From Avispirillum sp959601495 (lineage in GTDB: Bacteria > Bacillota > Clostridia > Oscillospirales > CAG-272), in NCBI GenBank assembly GCA_959601495.1, contig CAUGPT010000003.1:24063-88062 (forward strand): DNA of 64,000 nucleotides, given 5' to 3'. Positions 41,986-51,435 of this stretch are shown here, one piece after another. The first letter of the stretch is position 1, and each line of letters opens with the position of its first letter. The notes beneath the pieces are model-generated. The model was given only the letters and a program-made list of their open reading frames with translations, was not told the origin of the DNA and searched no databases. A program made the position numbers and the translations under genes.

Positions 41986-42016
41986 GATCGGGGCGCCGTC
42001 GGCGCCCCGATCTTTA
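41986..42016 (+). terminator. Terminator after the mtlD-like gene
   Basis: GATCGGGGCGCC pairs with GGCGCCCCGATC (loop GTC) followed by TTTAT. The next 240 bases contain only an imperfect 34-base direct repeat (GGCGGCATGGTCTTCTTGC near 42093, GGCGGCATGATTTTCTTGC near 42125) and no supported gene. Confidence 0.75.
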
Positions 42017-42257
42017 TGTATGCGGGCTTCGTTTTTTGCTTACCGAATACAAGGCGCCCAAAGCAGCAGACCTTTTCGTGCCGTCGCGGGGCGGCGGCAT
42101 GGTCTTCTTGCGTCGCGGCAGGACGGCGGCATGATTTTCTTGCCGCGGGTTCGGTCTCTCTCTTCTCTTTCCCGCCGCCGTCTTTATATCAGCCGCTATT
42201 TCACCGCCGTTCTCCTCTTTCGGCGTCACATTTTGGCAGCGGCTTATCACAACGCAT

Positions 42258-42296
42258 AAAAAATCAGCGCAAGGAAATTTGCCTTGCGCTGATTTT
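42258..42296. terminator. Terminator of the pheST-phosphoribosyltransferase operon
   Basis: TCAGCGCAAGG pairs with CCTTGCGCTGA and is flanked by A and T runs; on the minus strand TTTTTTATG follows the stem. Confidence 0.8.
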
Positions 42297-42305
42297 AATT
42301 ATTCT

Positions 42306-42866
42306 TTACGCTATGGGCTCGCCCTCGCTGTTGAACAGCGGGAGAGGCGCGAGATACGTTATATCGCTTCGCTTCTGCGCGTCGCCCTCAGCGAGGATGC
42401 ACATCTGACCTGCTATCTGCGCGCCTGCCGCCTTTACAAGCTCTTCCACCGCGCGCAGGGATTCACCCGTGGAAACAACGTCGTCCACGATGAGAATACG
42501 CTTGCCCTTCATAAGAGCCGCGTCCGCCTTGTCAAGATACAGCTTCTGCTCGCCCTCGGTTGTGATCGAATGTACGGTCACCTCGAACACGCCCGTCATA
42601 TAAAGCTTTGCTTTCTTTCTTGCGATGAAATACTTCTGATTTCCCGCAAGGCGCGCCATTTCGTGCGCGATCGGTATACCCTTGGACTCTGCCGTGATGA
42701 TATAGTCATAATCGGGAGCCTTTTCCAGAAGCTCCTTTGCGCAGGCGGTGGTAAGCTCCGGGTCGCCGAATATTACGAACGCGCCGATCTTCAGTTTGTC
42801 GCTTATGGGGCAAAGCGGCAGTGAACGGTCAAGTCCGGCGATCTTCATTTCATAAGTTGTTTTCAC
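42306..42866 (-). CDS. Purine phosphoribosyltransferase (Apt/Xpt-like)
   Basis: This type I phosphoribosyltransferase of 186 residues has the PRPP loop RILIVDDVVSTGESLRAVEEL and YDYIITAESKGIPIAHEMA. It converts a purine base plus PRPP to a nucleotide; adenine or xanthine/guanine specificity cannot be fixed by eye. I chose GTG 42864-42866 because GAAGGA precedes it; an upstream GTG at 42882-42884 overlaps the pheT stop. It follows pheT by 14 bases and shares its T-box transcript, which is an unusual partner. Confidence 0.85.
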   Translation of the reverse strand: MKTTYEMKIAGLDRSLPLCPISDKLKIGAFVIFGDPELTTACAKELLEKAPDYDYIITAESKGIPIAHEMARLAGNQKYFIARKKAKLYMTGVFEVTVHSITTEGEQKLYLDKADAALMKGKRILIVDDVVSTGESLRAVEELVKAAGAQIAGQMCILAEGDAQKRSDITYLAPLPLFNSEGEPIA

Positions 42867-42880
42867 GTTTATTCCTTCTT

Positions 42881-45256
42881 TCACTGCGGCAGTGCGCCGC
42901 CTTTAAGTTCTATGCCGCTCTCGGCAAGCTTTTTGATAATACCGTCAACGTGCTTCATGACCTCGTCGCGCTGAAGTGTTCTGTCACCCGCGTTGAATTC
43001 TATACGCACGGATATGCTCTTTTCGTTTCCGTCGTTGTAGACGTCAACCACGCGGTAGTGACGGATAAGTCCACTCTCGTCGGCGTCGATGGCGCTTGCC
43101 ACAGGCGCGAACCTCGGGCAGACAAACGTAAGGTCGACATCGATAGACGGGTATTTGGACGTTTCGGTATAGTGTATGCCCGCATCGGCAACATCCGCAA
43201 GTGACGCCATGTCTATTTCAGCGAATACCACCGCCGCTTTGCGGTCGATATTCAGCGAAACCACGGGATGCGCAACGCCTATCGTACCGACGGTGACGCC
43301 GCCGCAGATTATCTCGTTATAGTTTACGGGATGGATATAGTCGTGCGCCGCCTCAGCCTTTCTGAAAGAGGGGCTGCGGTGTCTCAGCGAATCGGTAAGA
43401 GTTGAGATCATACCCACAAGGCGCATGTAAAGCTTTTCCGCGTCCGCGGTCTTAGAGAACAGCGTTATCGCAAGCTTCTTCTTTTCGACGCACATATTGT
43501 TCCCGTCAAGTCCCTCGACCACTCTGCCGATCTCGAAAATCCCGAACTCGGGAGCATACGCCGTGTTCTGCTTTACCTGGCAAAGCTGCGTGGGTATCAT
43601 GGAGCGACGCAGGGTCTCGATATTGGGGTTGGTGGCGTTGCAAAGCTTTACATTCTCTTCAACGGTAATGCCGAGCTTTCTGCACTCGTCACTGTATGCC
43701 CAGATGTAGGAATGGACCTCGTGCAGAAGGAATGTTTTTACAAGAATGTCCTTTATAAGCTCCTCGTCGCTCTTTTTCTCAAAGGGACGGATGGGGTAAA
43801 GAGGAGCCATGGCGGTATGGACGTCGAAGTTGTCATAGCCGTAGATACGGGTGATCTCCTCGATGATATCCGCTTTTATGGTAACGTCCTTTGTCGCGCG
43901 CCAGGTGGGCACGTCCACTCTGAAGTGCCCGCCGAGATGATGCACCTTGAACCCGAGGGATGAAAGGGTCTTTACTATTCTCTCATTGGAAATCTCGATG
44001 CCGGTATATCTGTCAACAAACTTTTTGTCAAACTCAAGGCTGACCTTTTCAAAAGGTGCGGGATACTCGTCGCAAAGTCTCGACGTTACCTCGACTCCGC
44101 TGTCCCAGTCGCGCAGAAGCTTCAGGAAACGTCCCACGGCGGGCACGGTCATCTCAGGGTCGAGGCTCTTTTCGTAGCGCATGGAAGCGTCCGTTCTGTG
44201 AGAAAGTCTTGCGGAGGATTTGCGCACGGAAACGCAGTCAAAGTTTGCGCTCTCCAGAACGAGCGACGTTGTGTCGTCGACGATCTCGGAATCAAGTCCG
44301 CCCATAATTCCGGCAATTGCCACAGGAGTGTCGCCGTTGCATATCATAAGCGTATTTTCGTCGATATGACGCTCAACTCCGTCAAGAGTCTGAAACTCAA
44401 AAGGCTCGGCAAAGCGTCGCACACGGATGCTCTCGACCTTTCTGGAGTCGAATGCGTGCATGGGCTGACCCATTTCGAGCATTATATAGTTCGTAAGATC
44501 GGCAAGCAGGTTTATGGCTCTCATACCGCAGTAGTACAGGCGGATGCGCATATTCACCGGGCTTACGTTCTTCGTTATGTTCTCAAATCTTATGCAGGAA
44601 TATCTGCGGCAAAGCGGATCCTCGATCTTTAGATCGATGCAGGGCAGATCCCTGTACTGCGAAAGATCCGCGGTCTCAAGGGGTCTCAGCGGTCTGTCCG
44701 CAAGAGCGGCAAACTCGCGCGCGATACCGTAGTGTCCCCACAGGTCGGGACGGTTGGTAAGCGATTTGTTGTCGACCTCGAAAACAACGTCGTCAATGTC
44801 AAATACGCTCTTGAGATCTGCGCCGCAGGGGATATCGTCGGAAAGCTCCATAATGCCGGAGTTTTCGTCGCTGATGCCTATCTCCTTTTCGGAGCAGCAC
44901 ATACCGAAAGAGGTATGTCCCGCAAGGGCACGGGGAGAAATGGTGATCTCACCGAGACGGGCGCCCACGGGAGCAAACGCGGTCTTCATACCGACCTTTA
45001 CATTGGGCGCGCCGCAGACAACGTCGCAGAGCTCATCGGCGCCGCAGTCCACCTTGAGAATGTGGAGCTTTTTGGACTCGGGATGAGGCTCAACGGAAAC
45101 TATCTTTGCGCATACAACGCCGCACAGATCCCTGCCCTTATAGAATATCTCATTTTCGACTTCGGCTGTGGAAAGGGAGAACTTGTGAATAAGCTCGTCT
45201 GTATCAAGCCCTTCAAGGTCTACGAAATCCTTTATCCAGTTCATTGATATAAGCAT
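42881..45256 (-). CDS. pheT: Phenylalanine-tRNA ligase beta subunit
   Basis: This 791-residue protein has the standard PheT order: N-terminal EMAP-like tRNA-binding domain (about 40-150, VVCAKIVSVEPHPESKKLHILKVDCG), B3/B4 editing domain, B5 DNA-binding-like domain, catalytic-like core and a C-terminal FDX-ACB anticodon domain (SKYPSIDVDLTFVCPR...). With PheS it forms the heterotetramer that charges tRNA-Phe. GGAAGGCGAG precedes the ATG; 20 bases separate it from pheS. It is controlled by the upstream T-box. Confidence 0.98.
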   Translation of the reverse strand: MLISMNWIKDFVDLEGLDTDELIHKFSLSTAEVENEIFYKGRDLCGVVCAKIVSVEPHPESKKLHILKVDCGADELCDVVCGAPNVKVGMKTAFAPVGARLGEITISPRALAGHTSFGMCCSEKEIGISDENSGIMELSDDIPCGADLKSVFDIDDVVFEVDNKSLTNRPDLWGHYGIAREFAALADRPLRPLETADLSQYRDLPCIDLKIEDPLCRRYSCIRFENITKNVSPVNMRIRLYYCGMRAINLLADLTNYIMLEMGQPMHAFDSRKVESIRVRRFAEPFEFQTLDGVERHIDENTLMICNGDTPVAIAGIMGGLDSEIVDDTTSLVLESANFDCVSVRKSSARLSHRTDASMRYEKSLDPEMTVPAVGRFLKLLRDWDSGVEVTSRLCDEYPAPFEKVSLEFDKKFVDRYTGIEISNERIVKTLSSLGFKVHHLGGHFRVDVPTWRATKDVTIKADIIEEITRIYGYDNFDVHTAMAPLYPIRPFEKKSDEELIKDILVKTFLLHEVHSYIWAYSDECRKLGITVEENVKLCNATNPNIETLRRSMIPTQLCQVKQNTAYAPEFGIFEIGRVVEGLDGNNMCVEKKKLAITLFSKTADAEKLYMRLVGMISTLTDSLRHRSPSFRKAEAAHDYIHPVNYNEIICGGVTVGTIGVAHPVVSLNIDRKAAVVFAEIDMASLADVADAGIHYTETSKYPSIDVDLTFVCPRFAPVASAIDADESGLIRHYRVVDVYNDGNEKSISVRIEFNAGDRTLQRDEVMKHVDGIIKKLAESGIELKGGALPQ

Positions 45257-45276
45257 TTTTCTCGCCTTCCTTTCCC

Positions 45277-46329
45277 TTATCTGTCCTCCGCGAACTGCTC
45301 AAGATCCGAAAGATCGGCTCCGTTAAGGTCGCGGATATCTTTGATGCCGTATTTCATCATTGCCAGTCTCGTAAGACCGAGACCGAAAGCAAAGCCGGTG
45401 TACTCGTCCGGATCAATGCCGCCCTCGCGCAGAACGTTGGGGTGTATCATACCGCAGGGGCAAAGCTCGAGCCAGCCGCTGTGCTTGCAGGAGGGGCATC
45501 CCTCGCCGCCGCAGATAAGGCAGTTTATGTCAAGCTCAAATCCGGGCTCCACAAACGGGAAAAATCCCGGACGCAGGCGGACCTTTATATCGCGCTGAAA
45601 TACCTCCGAAAGCATGGTCTTCATGAAGAATATAAGGTTTGATATGGAAATATTCTTATCGACCATAACGCCCTCCATCTGGAAGAACGTGTTCTCGTGG
45701 CATGCGTCGGTAGACTCGTTTCTGAAGCAGCGGCCGGGGAATATGGCGCGTATGGGCTTGCCCTCGTTTACGAGCGCGTCGCGGTACTTTTTATAAATGG
45801 CATTCTGTGCCGCAGAGGTCTGCGATTTCAGAAGCTGACCGTTTTCAAGATAGTATGTGTCCTGCATATCTCTTGCGGGATGAAATTTCGGAATATTCAG
45901 CGATTCGAAGCATTCGTAGTCGGTAACGACCTCGCTGTAATCCTCAACGGTAAATCCCATGGAGCGGAACACGTTTTCGCACTGGCGCTGCACAAGCGTT
46001 ATGGGATGATAAGAACCATGGCTGGGTTCAACGGGAACGGACACATCAAACTCGGGGGTGAGTTCAATAACCTTTTTGAGCTCCGCCTCCTTAAGCTCCG
46101 TCGTTTTCTCGGCAATACGCTGCGCCGCAAAGCTTTTCAGTTCGTTTACCGCCTGACCGAAGCTTTTTCTGTCCTCAGCCGCAAGGCTGCCCATTTTCTT
46201 CAGAAGAACGGTTATTTCGCCGCTTTTTCCGAGAAATGAAACTCTGACACCCTCAAGCTCGTCGGCGCCCATGATCTGAGAAAGGCGCTCTTCAAACTTT
46301 TGTCTCAGCTCAGAGATCTGATTGTCCAT
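45277..46329 (-). CDS. pheS: Phenylalanine-tRNA ligase alpha subunit
   Basis: This 350-residue catalytic subunit has an N-terminal coiled coil, class II motif 2 (FPGRCFRNESTDACHENTFFQMEG) and motif 3 (YTGFAFGLGLTRLAMMKYGIKDIRDL). It also has a cysteine cluster CLICGGEGCPSCKHSG near 270, likely a zinc knob found in some bacterial PheS. It activates phenylalanine and transfers it to tRNA-Phe. GGAGG precedes the ATG; a T-box leader lies upstream. Confidence 0.98.
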   Translation of the reverse strand: MDNQISELRQKFEERLSQIMGADELEGVRVSFLGKSGEITVLLKKMGSLAAEDRKSFGQAVNELKSFAAQRIAEKTTELKEAELKKVIELTPEFDVSVPVEPSHGSYHPITLVQRQCENVFRSMGFTVEDYSEVVTDYECFESLNIPKFHPARDMQDTYYLENGQLLKSQTSAAQNAIYKKYRDALVNEGKPIRAIFPGRCFRNESTDACHENTFFQMEGVMVDKNISISNLIFFMKTMLSEVFQRDIKVRLRPGFFPFVEPGFELDINCLICGGEGCPSCKHSGWLELCPCGMIHPNVLREGGIDPDEYTGFAFGLGLTRLAMMKYGIKDIRDLNGADLSDLEQFAEDR

Positions 46330-46349
46330 ACATTTTCCTCCGTTGTGAA

Positions 46350-46615
46350 AAAACTAAAAAATAAGACCCGTCCCGCAATGGGACGGATCTCTCCGTGGTA
46401 CCACCCAAATTCCGTGCGAAAGCACGGCACTCTGTACGCTTTAAGGGGCGCACCCCCGACAGACTACAGTTCAGACGCCGAATACAGGCGCGAAAGTTCA
46501 CCCGTCGTGCTCCGAAGCGAACGGCTACGCGAAAACGCGGCGCGCTTTCAGCCTGCGGCGTGCCTCTCTGTCAGCGTTTTTTATCGCTTTGCCCTCTTCA
46601 TCACGGCATTTTACG
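46350..46615 (-). promoter_or_regulatory. T-box leader of pheST
   Basis: On the minus strand CAGAGAG, the T-box core TTGGGTGGTACCACGG (about 46395-46410) and a terminator (GATCCGTCCC with GGGACGGGTC, 46365-46390) followed by TTATTTTTTAG. By the genes controlled, it should read tRNA-Phe. A TTC triplet lies in a plausible 3' stem I region (TGTATTCGGC, about 46482), but I did not prove that it is the specifier. Confidence 0.9.
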
Positions 46616-46620
46616 CATGT

Positions 46621-46649
46621 ATTATAACACCGTAAAAACAAAAAATCAA
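46621..46649 (-). promoter_or_regulatory. Sigma-A promoter of pheST
   Basis: TTGATT (46644-46649), 17-base spacer, TATAAT (46621-46626) on the minus strand. The 46,650-46,861 stretch beyond holds no supported gene, only an imperfect duplication around CCCGCCTTACGCGTGGGCGC (about 46763) and CCCGCCTCAAGCGTGGGCGC (about 46821). Confidence 0.85.
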
Positions 46650-46861
46650 GTTTTTCTCAATATTTTATATAAAGCTTTGCGCGTATGCCTGCGGCAGCAC
46701 TTATCATACGGGCGAGCCCGCTTTGCGGCGGCAGCTGCCGCCGGATACGTCCGTGCCCGTATTCCCGCCTTACGCGTGGGCGCTCCTCTGTCCTTTTGGA
46801 CTGAGCAGGATGTGCTGCTTCCCGCCTCAAGCGTGGGCGCATGGTCGCTCGGCGGCGTTAT

Positions 46862-47953
46862 CTATTTTGCCGAGTCCACGGCAAAAAGCGTTATATCCCA
46901 CGCGGGGATGCACGGCGTGCGGCGCAGATAAAAGCCGTATCCCGGATACATATTCTTTATCATGACCGGCAGGTCGAAAATGTCGGCGCTTCTGTGATAT
47001 ACGGAGACCGCCAGCGCGGGATGATACGCCGATATTGTATCTCTCGAGCCGCAAAGCGCCGCCGCCTCGTCGCCCTCAACGTCGTATTTTATAACGGACA
47101 CGGACAGCTTTTGCTCTTTTGCGATGCTGTCGACCGTTACGAGCGGCACCGTTACCGTCTTTGTCCTTTTTGCGGTGCTGAGCGTGCCGCTTGCCCTGCT
47201 GCCGCCGAACGTGAACTCCGTCTCTCCGCAAACCTCTCCCACTGCGGCATTTACGGGAACGATCTCGCACAGAGCATTATTTTCCGCAAATGCCGAAAGC
47301 TTTTTGAAGCTGCGGCTGTCAGCCTCTATCGCCGCTACTCGACCGAGCGGCAGCGCCCGTGACAGCGCAGCCGCGCTGTCCCCCGTGAATGCGCCGCAGT
47401 CTATACAAAGTCCGCCTTTTTCAATATGCGGAGCTATTATCCTTTTATATGACTCCTCAGGATTTTCTGCATTTGACAAATATTCGCGTCTGCCGCTGAG
47501 TCTGAAGCCTATGATATCATCGAAAAGCTCCCTCGACGCTTCGTCGCAGAGAAGTTCTCTTGCCGCGCGAAGCTTTTCTCTGTTTTTTTCGTAATACTCA
47601 AAATCGAAAAGTTCTCCGCCGTATAGGGGCACATCCGGTATATAAAGCTCGTGACGCGCTGCCGCGGCTTCTATCTGCGCCGCCACTTCGGGAAGCGTCG
47701 TTCCGAAACATAAAAGCACCGTGAAATCGCCGAGACGTTTCTCAATATCTTCAAGGCTTTCAACATGAAAGCCGCGGAAATATCTGTCTCTCACAAAACC
47801 GCCTGACGCAAAAACGCCGTCGACCTTTATGCCGTATCTCTCGCATACGTCAAGAATTTTATCGGCGCCGTTGCCCGTGCCGTAAAGCACCACGGGCTTT
47901 CCGCTCTCTCTGAGGCGCAGCCACAGACAGTCTTCTTTTGTATACTCTCTCAC
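46862..47953 (-). CDS. FkbM-family methyltransferase with N-terminal Rossmann-like domain
   Basis: This 363-residue protein has an N-terminal nucleotide/sugar-binding-like segment (VVLYGTGNGADKILDVCERYGIKVDGV) seen in surface-polysaccharide proteins. From about 175 it has a FkbM methyltransferase domain (LCIDCGAFTGDSAAALSRAL, AIEADSRSFKKL, VTVDSIAKE, VIKYDVEGDEAAAL). FkbM proteins methylate hydroxyls on glycans or lipids. The start is GTG 47951-47953 with AAGGAGG. It follows the amidohydrolase gene by 32 bases. Confidence 0.87.
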   Translation of the reverse strand: MREYTKEDCLWLRLRESGKPVVLYGTGNGADKILDVCERYGIKVDGVFASGGFVRDRYFRGFHVESLEDIEKRLGDFTVLLCFGTTLPEVAAQIEAAAARHELYIPDVPLYGGELFDFEYYEKNREKLRAARELLCDEASRELFDDIIGFRLSGRREYLSNAENPEESYKRIIAPHIEKGGLCIDCGAFTGDSAAALSRALPLGRVAAIEADSRSFKKLSAFAENNALCEIVPVNAAVGEVCGETEFTFGGSRASGTLSTAKRTKTVTVPLVTVDSIAKEQKLSVSVIKYDVEGDEAAALCGSRDTISAYHPALAVSVYHRSADIFDLPVMIKNMYPGYGFYLRRTPCIPAWDITLFAVDSAK

Positions 47954-47985
47954 AGACTCACCTCCTTAGGAGATATGAAAACTTA

Positions 47986-48807
47986 CTACTCTTTTTCGTC
48001 AAGGTGCAGAAAACGTGCGGCGTTGTTGTAAAGAATGTCGCGGCGTTCTTTTTCGTCAAGATCTATCTTCATAAACCTTTCCAGCTCACCGTCAAGCTTT
48101 TTGACGGGAAAATCCGTACCGAACATGACTCTGTCCGTACCGAGAGCGTGTATTATCTCCCCCGCCCTCTCCGGCGTCATTGCCCAAAGCGCGCTTGAAG
48201 TGTCATACCACACGCGCTCGCGTCCGGCAAGATACTCCAGCGCCTCGTCCCACGCCATGTAGCCGCCGAGATGCGCCGCGACCACCTCAAGACGGGGAAA
48301 ATCGTCCAGCACGCGGCAGAGCTTTCTCGCCTCGGAATAGCGATATGCGGGTCTGTTGTCGCCGATGTGGAAATACACCGGCATGTCCCGCTCCTGAAGC
48401 ACGCTGTACAGCGGATACAGCTTTTTGTCGTCTATATCCACCATCTGAATGTCGGGATGCAGCTTTACGCCGCGCAGCCCCATTTTTCGGCATCTGTCTA
48501 TTTCGCCTTCAAAATCCGGAAAGTCCTGATACATGCCCGCAAAGCCCACGGTCTCAAAGCCCGCCTCGCGGGATTTTTTTGCGAGAGCCGCGATGCAGTC
48601 GTTGACGCTTGTTACCTGATGCGCGTTTGTGGCGACGGAAAACAGCAGAAAGCCGCGAACGCCCTTCTTTGCCGCATCTGCGGAGAGTCCGCCGTACGTG
48701 CCGTCGCCTTCGGGTACGAAATCATAAAATTCGCCGAGGTTTTTTACCGCTTTTGCGGCTATTTTTTCGGGATATGTATGGGTGTGAACGTCAAAAATTT
48801 TATACAT
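47986..48807 (-). CDS. Amidohydrolase-2-family metal-dependent hydrolase
   Basis: This 273-residue TIM-barrel protein has DVHTHTYPEKIA at the N-terminus, GVKLHPDIQ, YFHIGDN, VAAHLGG and FGTDFPV, the metal-ligand series of amidohydrolase family 2 (PF04909). Members decarboxylate or hydrolyse small ring acids or lactones; the substrate is unknown here. ATG 48805-48807 has AAAGGA upstream. It is divergent from the HIT gene and followed by the methyltransferase. Confidence 0.85.
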   Translation of the reverse strand: MYKIFDVHTHTYPEKIAAKAVKNLGEFYDFVPEGDGTYGGLSADAAKKGVRGFLLFSVATNAHQVTSVNDCIAALAKKSREAGFETVGFAGMYQDFPDFEGEIDRCRKMGLRGVKLHPDIQMVDIDDKKLYPLYSVLQERDMPVYFHIGDNRPAYRYSEARKLCRVLDDFPRLEVVAAHLGGYMAWDEALEYLAGRERVWYDTSSALWAMTPERAGEIIHALGTDRVMFGTDFPVKKLDGELERFMKIDLDEKERRDILYNNAARFLHLDEKE

Positions 48808-48884
48808 CTTGATTTTTCCTTTGCGGGGTGATATACTTTCTAAAAACACTATTGCCGCTTTGCGGCGGAAACGGAGATACAAAT

Positions 48885-49223
48885 ATGGACTGTCTTTTCT
48901 GTTCTATCATCAAAGGCGAAATACCTTCGACAAAAGTTTTCGAGAACGAGTGGGTATACGCTTTCAAGGATATAAATCCCATGGCGCCAGTGCACGTGCT
49001 TGTTGTTCCCAAGGTGCACATCTCGGGTGCCGACGGCATTAGCGCCGAAAACAGCAGCTATGTTGCAAAAATATTTGAGGCGATACCGGAGATCGCAAAG
49101 TCCTGCGGACTTACGAACGGCTACAGAGTTATTACGAACTGCGGCCCCGACGCGTGCCAGTCCGTGCCTCATCTGCACTTCCACATCCTCGGCGGAGCAC
49201 AGCTTCCGGACAAGCTTTGCTGA
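48885..49223 (+). CDS. HIT-family nucleotide hydrolase (HINT-like)
   Basis: This 112-residue protein has an N-terminal CLFCSIIKGEIPS and the histidine triad HLHFHIL near residue 97. HINT enzymes hydrolyse AMP-lysine/phosphoramidates and aminoacyl-adenylates. ATG 48885 has GGAG about 8 bases upstream. It is a single gene closed by a terminator. Confidence 0.93.
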   Translation: MDCLFCSIIKGEIPSTKVFENEWVYAFKDINPMAPVHVLVVPKVHISGADGISAENSSYVAKIFEAIPEIAKSCGLTNGYRVITNCGPDACQSVPHLHFHILGGAQLPDKLC

Positions 49224-49253
49224 CCCTTCCCCGTATTACTGCCATAAATTGAG

Positions 49254-49282
49254 AGGCTGCCGCGTTTGCGGCAGCCTTTTCT
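49254..49282. terminator. Terminator after the HIT gene
   Basis: AGGCTGCCGC pairs with GCGGCAGCCT around GTTT, followed by TTTCT. It lies between the convergent HIT and aspartokinase genes. Confidence 0.8.
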
Positions 49283-49311
49283 CTACGGGTCGCCGCGCCC
49301 GAAGCGGCTTT

Positions 49312-50640
49312 TTACTGCTTTACGAATTCGCCGTATATCGCGCGAAGCGCTTTTTCAAAATCGCTTTCGTTTATACCGATGATAATTGAAATTTCGCTTG
49401 ATCCCTGGTCTATCATGCGTATATTTATATCCGACTCGGCAATAGCCTTGAAAACTCTTGCCGCGGTACCCTTCGCACGTACCATTCCGCGTCCGACCAC
49501 GGCGATAAGCGCCAGCCCGTCCTCGAAGGATATTGCCTCGGGTTCGCAGGTCTCGCAGATGGAATCTATGATGCTGCGGCGCTGCCGCTCCGTCATATCG
49601 GCGCTGACCACAACGCTCATTGTATCTATTCCCGAGGGGAGATGCTCAAATGTCACGCCCTCGTGCTCTATTGCCTCCAGGACCTTTCTGCCGTAGCCTA
49701 TCTCGGCGTTCATCTGGTCTTTTTCTATGTTCAGTACGGAAAATCCTTTTTTGCCCGCAACACCAGTGATGACGCGCTCGGCGTCAAAGCTGTCGGCGGC
49801 AGGGACTATCATTGTGCCCTTCGCGCTCGGGTCGTTTGTGTTTCTAATGTTTATGGGGATACCCGCAAAACGCACGGGGAATATGGAGTCCTCATGGAGC
49901 ACCGTCGCGCCCATATATGAAAGCTCGCGCAGCTCGTGATATGTAATGGTCTCTATGGTGCAGGGGTCGTCAACGGCTCTGGGGTCCGCCATGAGAAATC
50001 CGGAAACGTCCGTCCAGTTTTCGTACATATCCGCAGCCGCCGCTCTCGCCACGATGGAGCCCGTTATATCGCTGCCCCCGCGGGAGAATGTTTTGATGGT
50101 GCCGTTGGGCAGTGTGCCGTAGAAGCCGGGGATGACCGCGCGCTCGTGCCTTGTCAGTCTGTCCGAAAGGATTATCTGGGTTTTTTCGGCGTCGAACGTG
50201 CCGTTTTCAAAAAACTTTATGACCTTTGCCGCGTCGATGAAATCGTAGCCTATAAGCTTTGAAAGTATCATGCCGTTGAGATACTCTCCGCGGCTTGCGG
50301 CGTAGTCGCTGCCTGCGTGGTATCTGAAGGCGCCTCTAATGGTCTCAAACTCGCCGGAAAGATCAAGGTCAAGTCCGAGTTCGGATATAATACCGTTGTA
50401 GCGCTCCTCGATGAGGGAAAACTCCTCGCCGAAATCGTATTCCTCCTCCGCAAGGCGGTAGCAGTCATACAGCATATCCGTTACCTTTGTATCCTCCGCG
50501 CCGCGCTTACCGGGGGCTGACGGAACCACATACCTGCGGCTCGGATCGCTGAGGATTATATCCTGTACCTTTTTGAACTGCTCTGCGTCGGCAAGAGACG
50601 AGCCGCCGAATTTTGCGACTTTTATATATTCTTTGTTCAT
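49312..50640 (-). CDS. Aspartate kinase
   Basis: This 442-residue protein phosphorylates L-aspartate at the start of the Lys/Thr/Met pathway. It has KVAKFGGSSLADAEQ at the N-terminus, GTIKTFSRGGSDITGS and the C-terminal tandem ACT domains (about 300-442; GKKGFSVLNIEKDQMN, SDINIRMIDQGSSEISIIIGI) that bind the inhibitory amino acid. ATG 50638-50640 has CGGAG just upstream. It appears monocistronic. Which of the organism's aspartokinases this is cannot be told. Confidence 0.95.
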   Translation of the reverse strand: MNKEYIKVAKFGGSSLADAEQFKKVQDIILSDPSRRYVVPSAPGKRGAEDTKVTDMLYDCYRLAEEEYDFGEEFSLIEERYNGIISELGLDLDLSGEFETIRGAFRYHAGSDYAASRGEYLNGMILSKLIGYDFIDAAKVIKFFENGTFDAEKTQIILSDRLTRHERAVIPGFYGTLPNGTIKTFSRGGSDITGSIVARAAAADMYENWTDVSGFLMADPRAVDDPCTIETITYHELRELSYMGATVLHEDSIFPVRFAGIPINIRNTNDPSAKGTMIVPAADSFDAERVITGVAGKKGFSVLNIEKDQMNAEIGYGRKVLEAIEHEGVTFEHLPSGIDTMSVVVSADMTERQRRSIIDSICETCEPEAISFEDGLALIAVVGRGMVRAKGTAARVFKAIAESDINIRMIDQGSSEISIIIGINESDFEKALRAIYGEFVKQ

Positions 50641-50788
50641 TTTTAACTCCGTTCGGTGCAGCACTCATGCCGCGTGACATAAATATATATTCAATTATAT
50701 GAATATTTACTTTTTTTGTCAACAGTCAATACGGCGAAAAAGCGCCCTCATTCGCCGCATAATGTCTGTATTCTGCACTGTTTGGCGC

Positions 50789-50835
50789 AGAAATGTCCCC
50801 TCAGTGCTTCAAAAATGCGCTGCGGGGACATTTCT
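50789..50835. terminator. Long-loop hairpin beyond the HD gene
   Basis: AGAAATGTCCCC pairs perfectly with GGGGACATTTCT across 23 bases; TTTTC follows on the plus strand only. It lies just past the stop of the minus-strand HD gene and could mark its 3' end. Confidence 0.4.
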
Positions 50836-50840
50836 TTTCA

Positions 50841-51422
50841 TTACTGTTCGATAAAGAACGTCGCTTCCATATCGGCGCACGACAGAGCATACGCCAGCGG
50901 AAACATCTGAAACGCGGCGGAAACGTCGCGTGCATCGGCGGTATCCACGGAGTACCCCATATGATAGCGTATCGCAAACGCCTCTTCTCTGCTGAGGCGC
51001 ATAAAGCCGGTGATTATATAAACGGATTTTTCGCCGTGACCGTAGGGCAGTTTGTCGTCGATCTCAAAATACGGCACCTTTTGCCAAACCCCGTTTTCGT
51101 CCTTGACGTTTCTCGTCGTTTCATGATAGAAATTTATCTTGCATAAATCGTGCAGAAGCGCGGTAACGGCGACGGTCTCGTCGGATGGATCAATGCCGTA
51201 CTTTTCGCGCACGGTGGGGCGGGTGAGAAAATCGCACAGGCAGTCGTACACGTTAAGGCTGTGGTTTGCAAGCCCTCCGCGGCGGTTGTTGTGATAGCGC
51301 GTGCTTGCGGGCGCCGTAAAGAAATCGCTCTGCGGACCGCAGATGTAGTCGAGAAGCGCGTCCGCGCCGTCTCTTTTGATATTGTTTTTGTAGATCTCTA
51401 TAAATCTTTCTCTGTCTGTCAT
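50841..51422 (-). CDS. HD-domain phosphohydrolase
   Basis: This 193-residue protein has the HD metal-site series: HNNRRGGLANHSLNVYDCL (His near 50-55) and ALLHDLCKINFY (HD near 91-92), with further His in YGHGEKSVYI and RYHMGYS. The form resembles nucleic-acid-handling HD proteins of the YhaM/3'-5' exonuclease side family. The substrate is unknown. It starts 13 bases after the acidic membrane protein gene, so they form an operon. Confidence 0.8.
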   Translation of the reverse strand: MTDRERFIEIYKNNIKRDGADALLDYICGPQSDFFTAPASTRYHNNRRGGLANHSLNVYDCLCDFLTRPTVREKYGIDPSDETVAVTALLHDLCKINFYHETTRNVKDENGVWQKVPYFEIDDKLPYGHGEKSVYIITGFMRLSREEAFAIRYHMGYSVDTADARDVSAAFQMFPLAYALSCADMEATFFIEQ

Positions 51423-51435
51423 AATGCTTTTTCCG

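Noticed and set aside
46841..47362. 173-codon plus-strand frame
   Set aside because: Antisense to the FkbM methyltransferase gene; no motifs or start signal.
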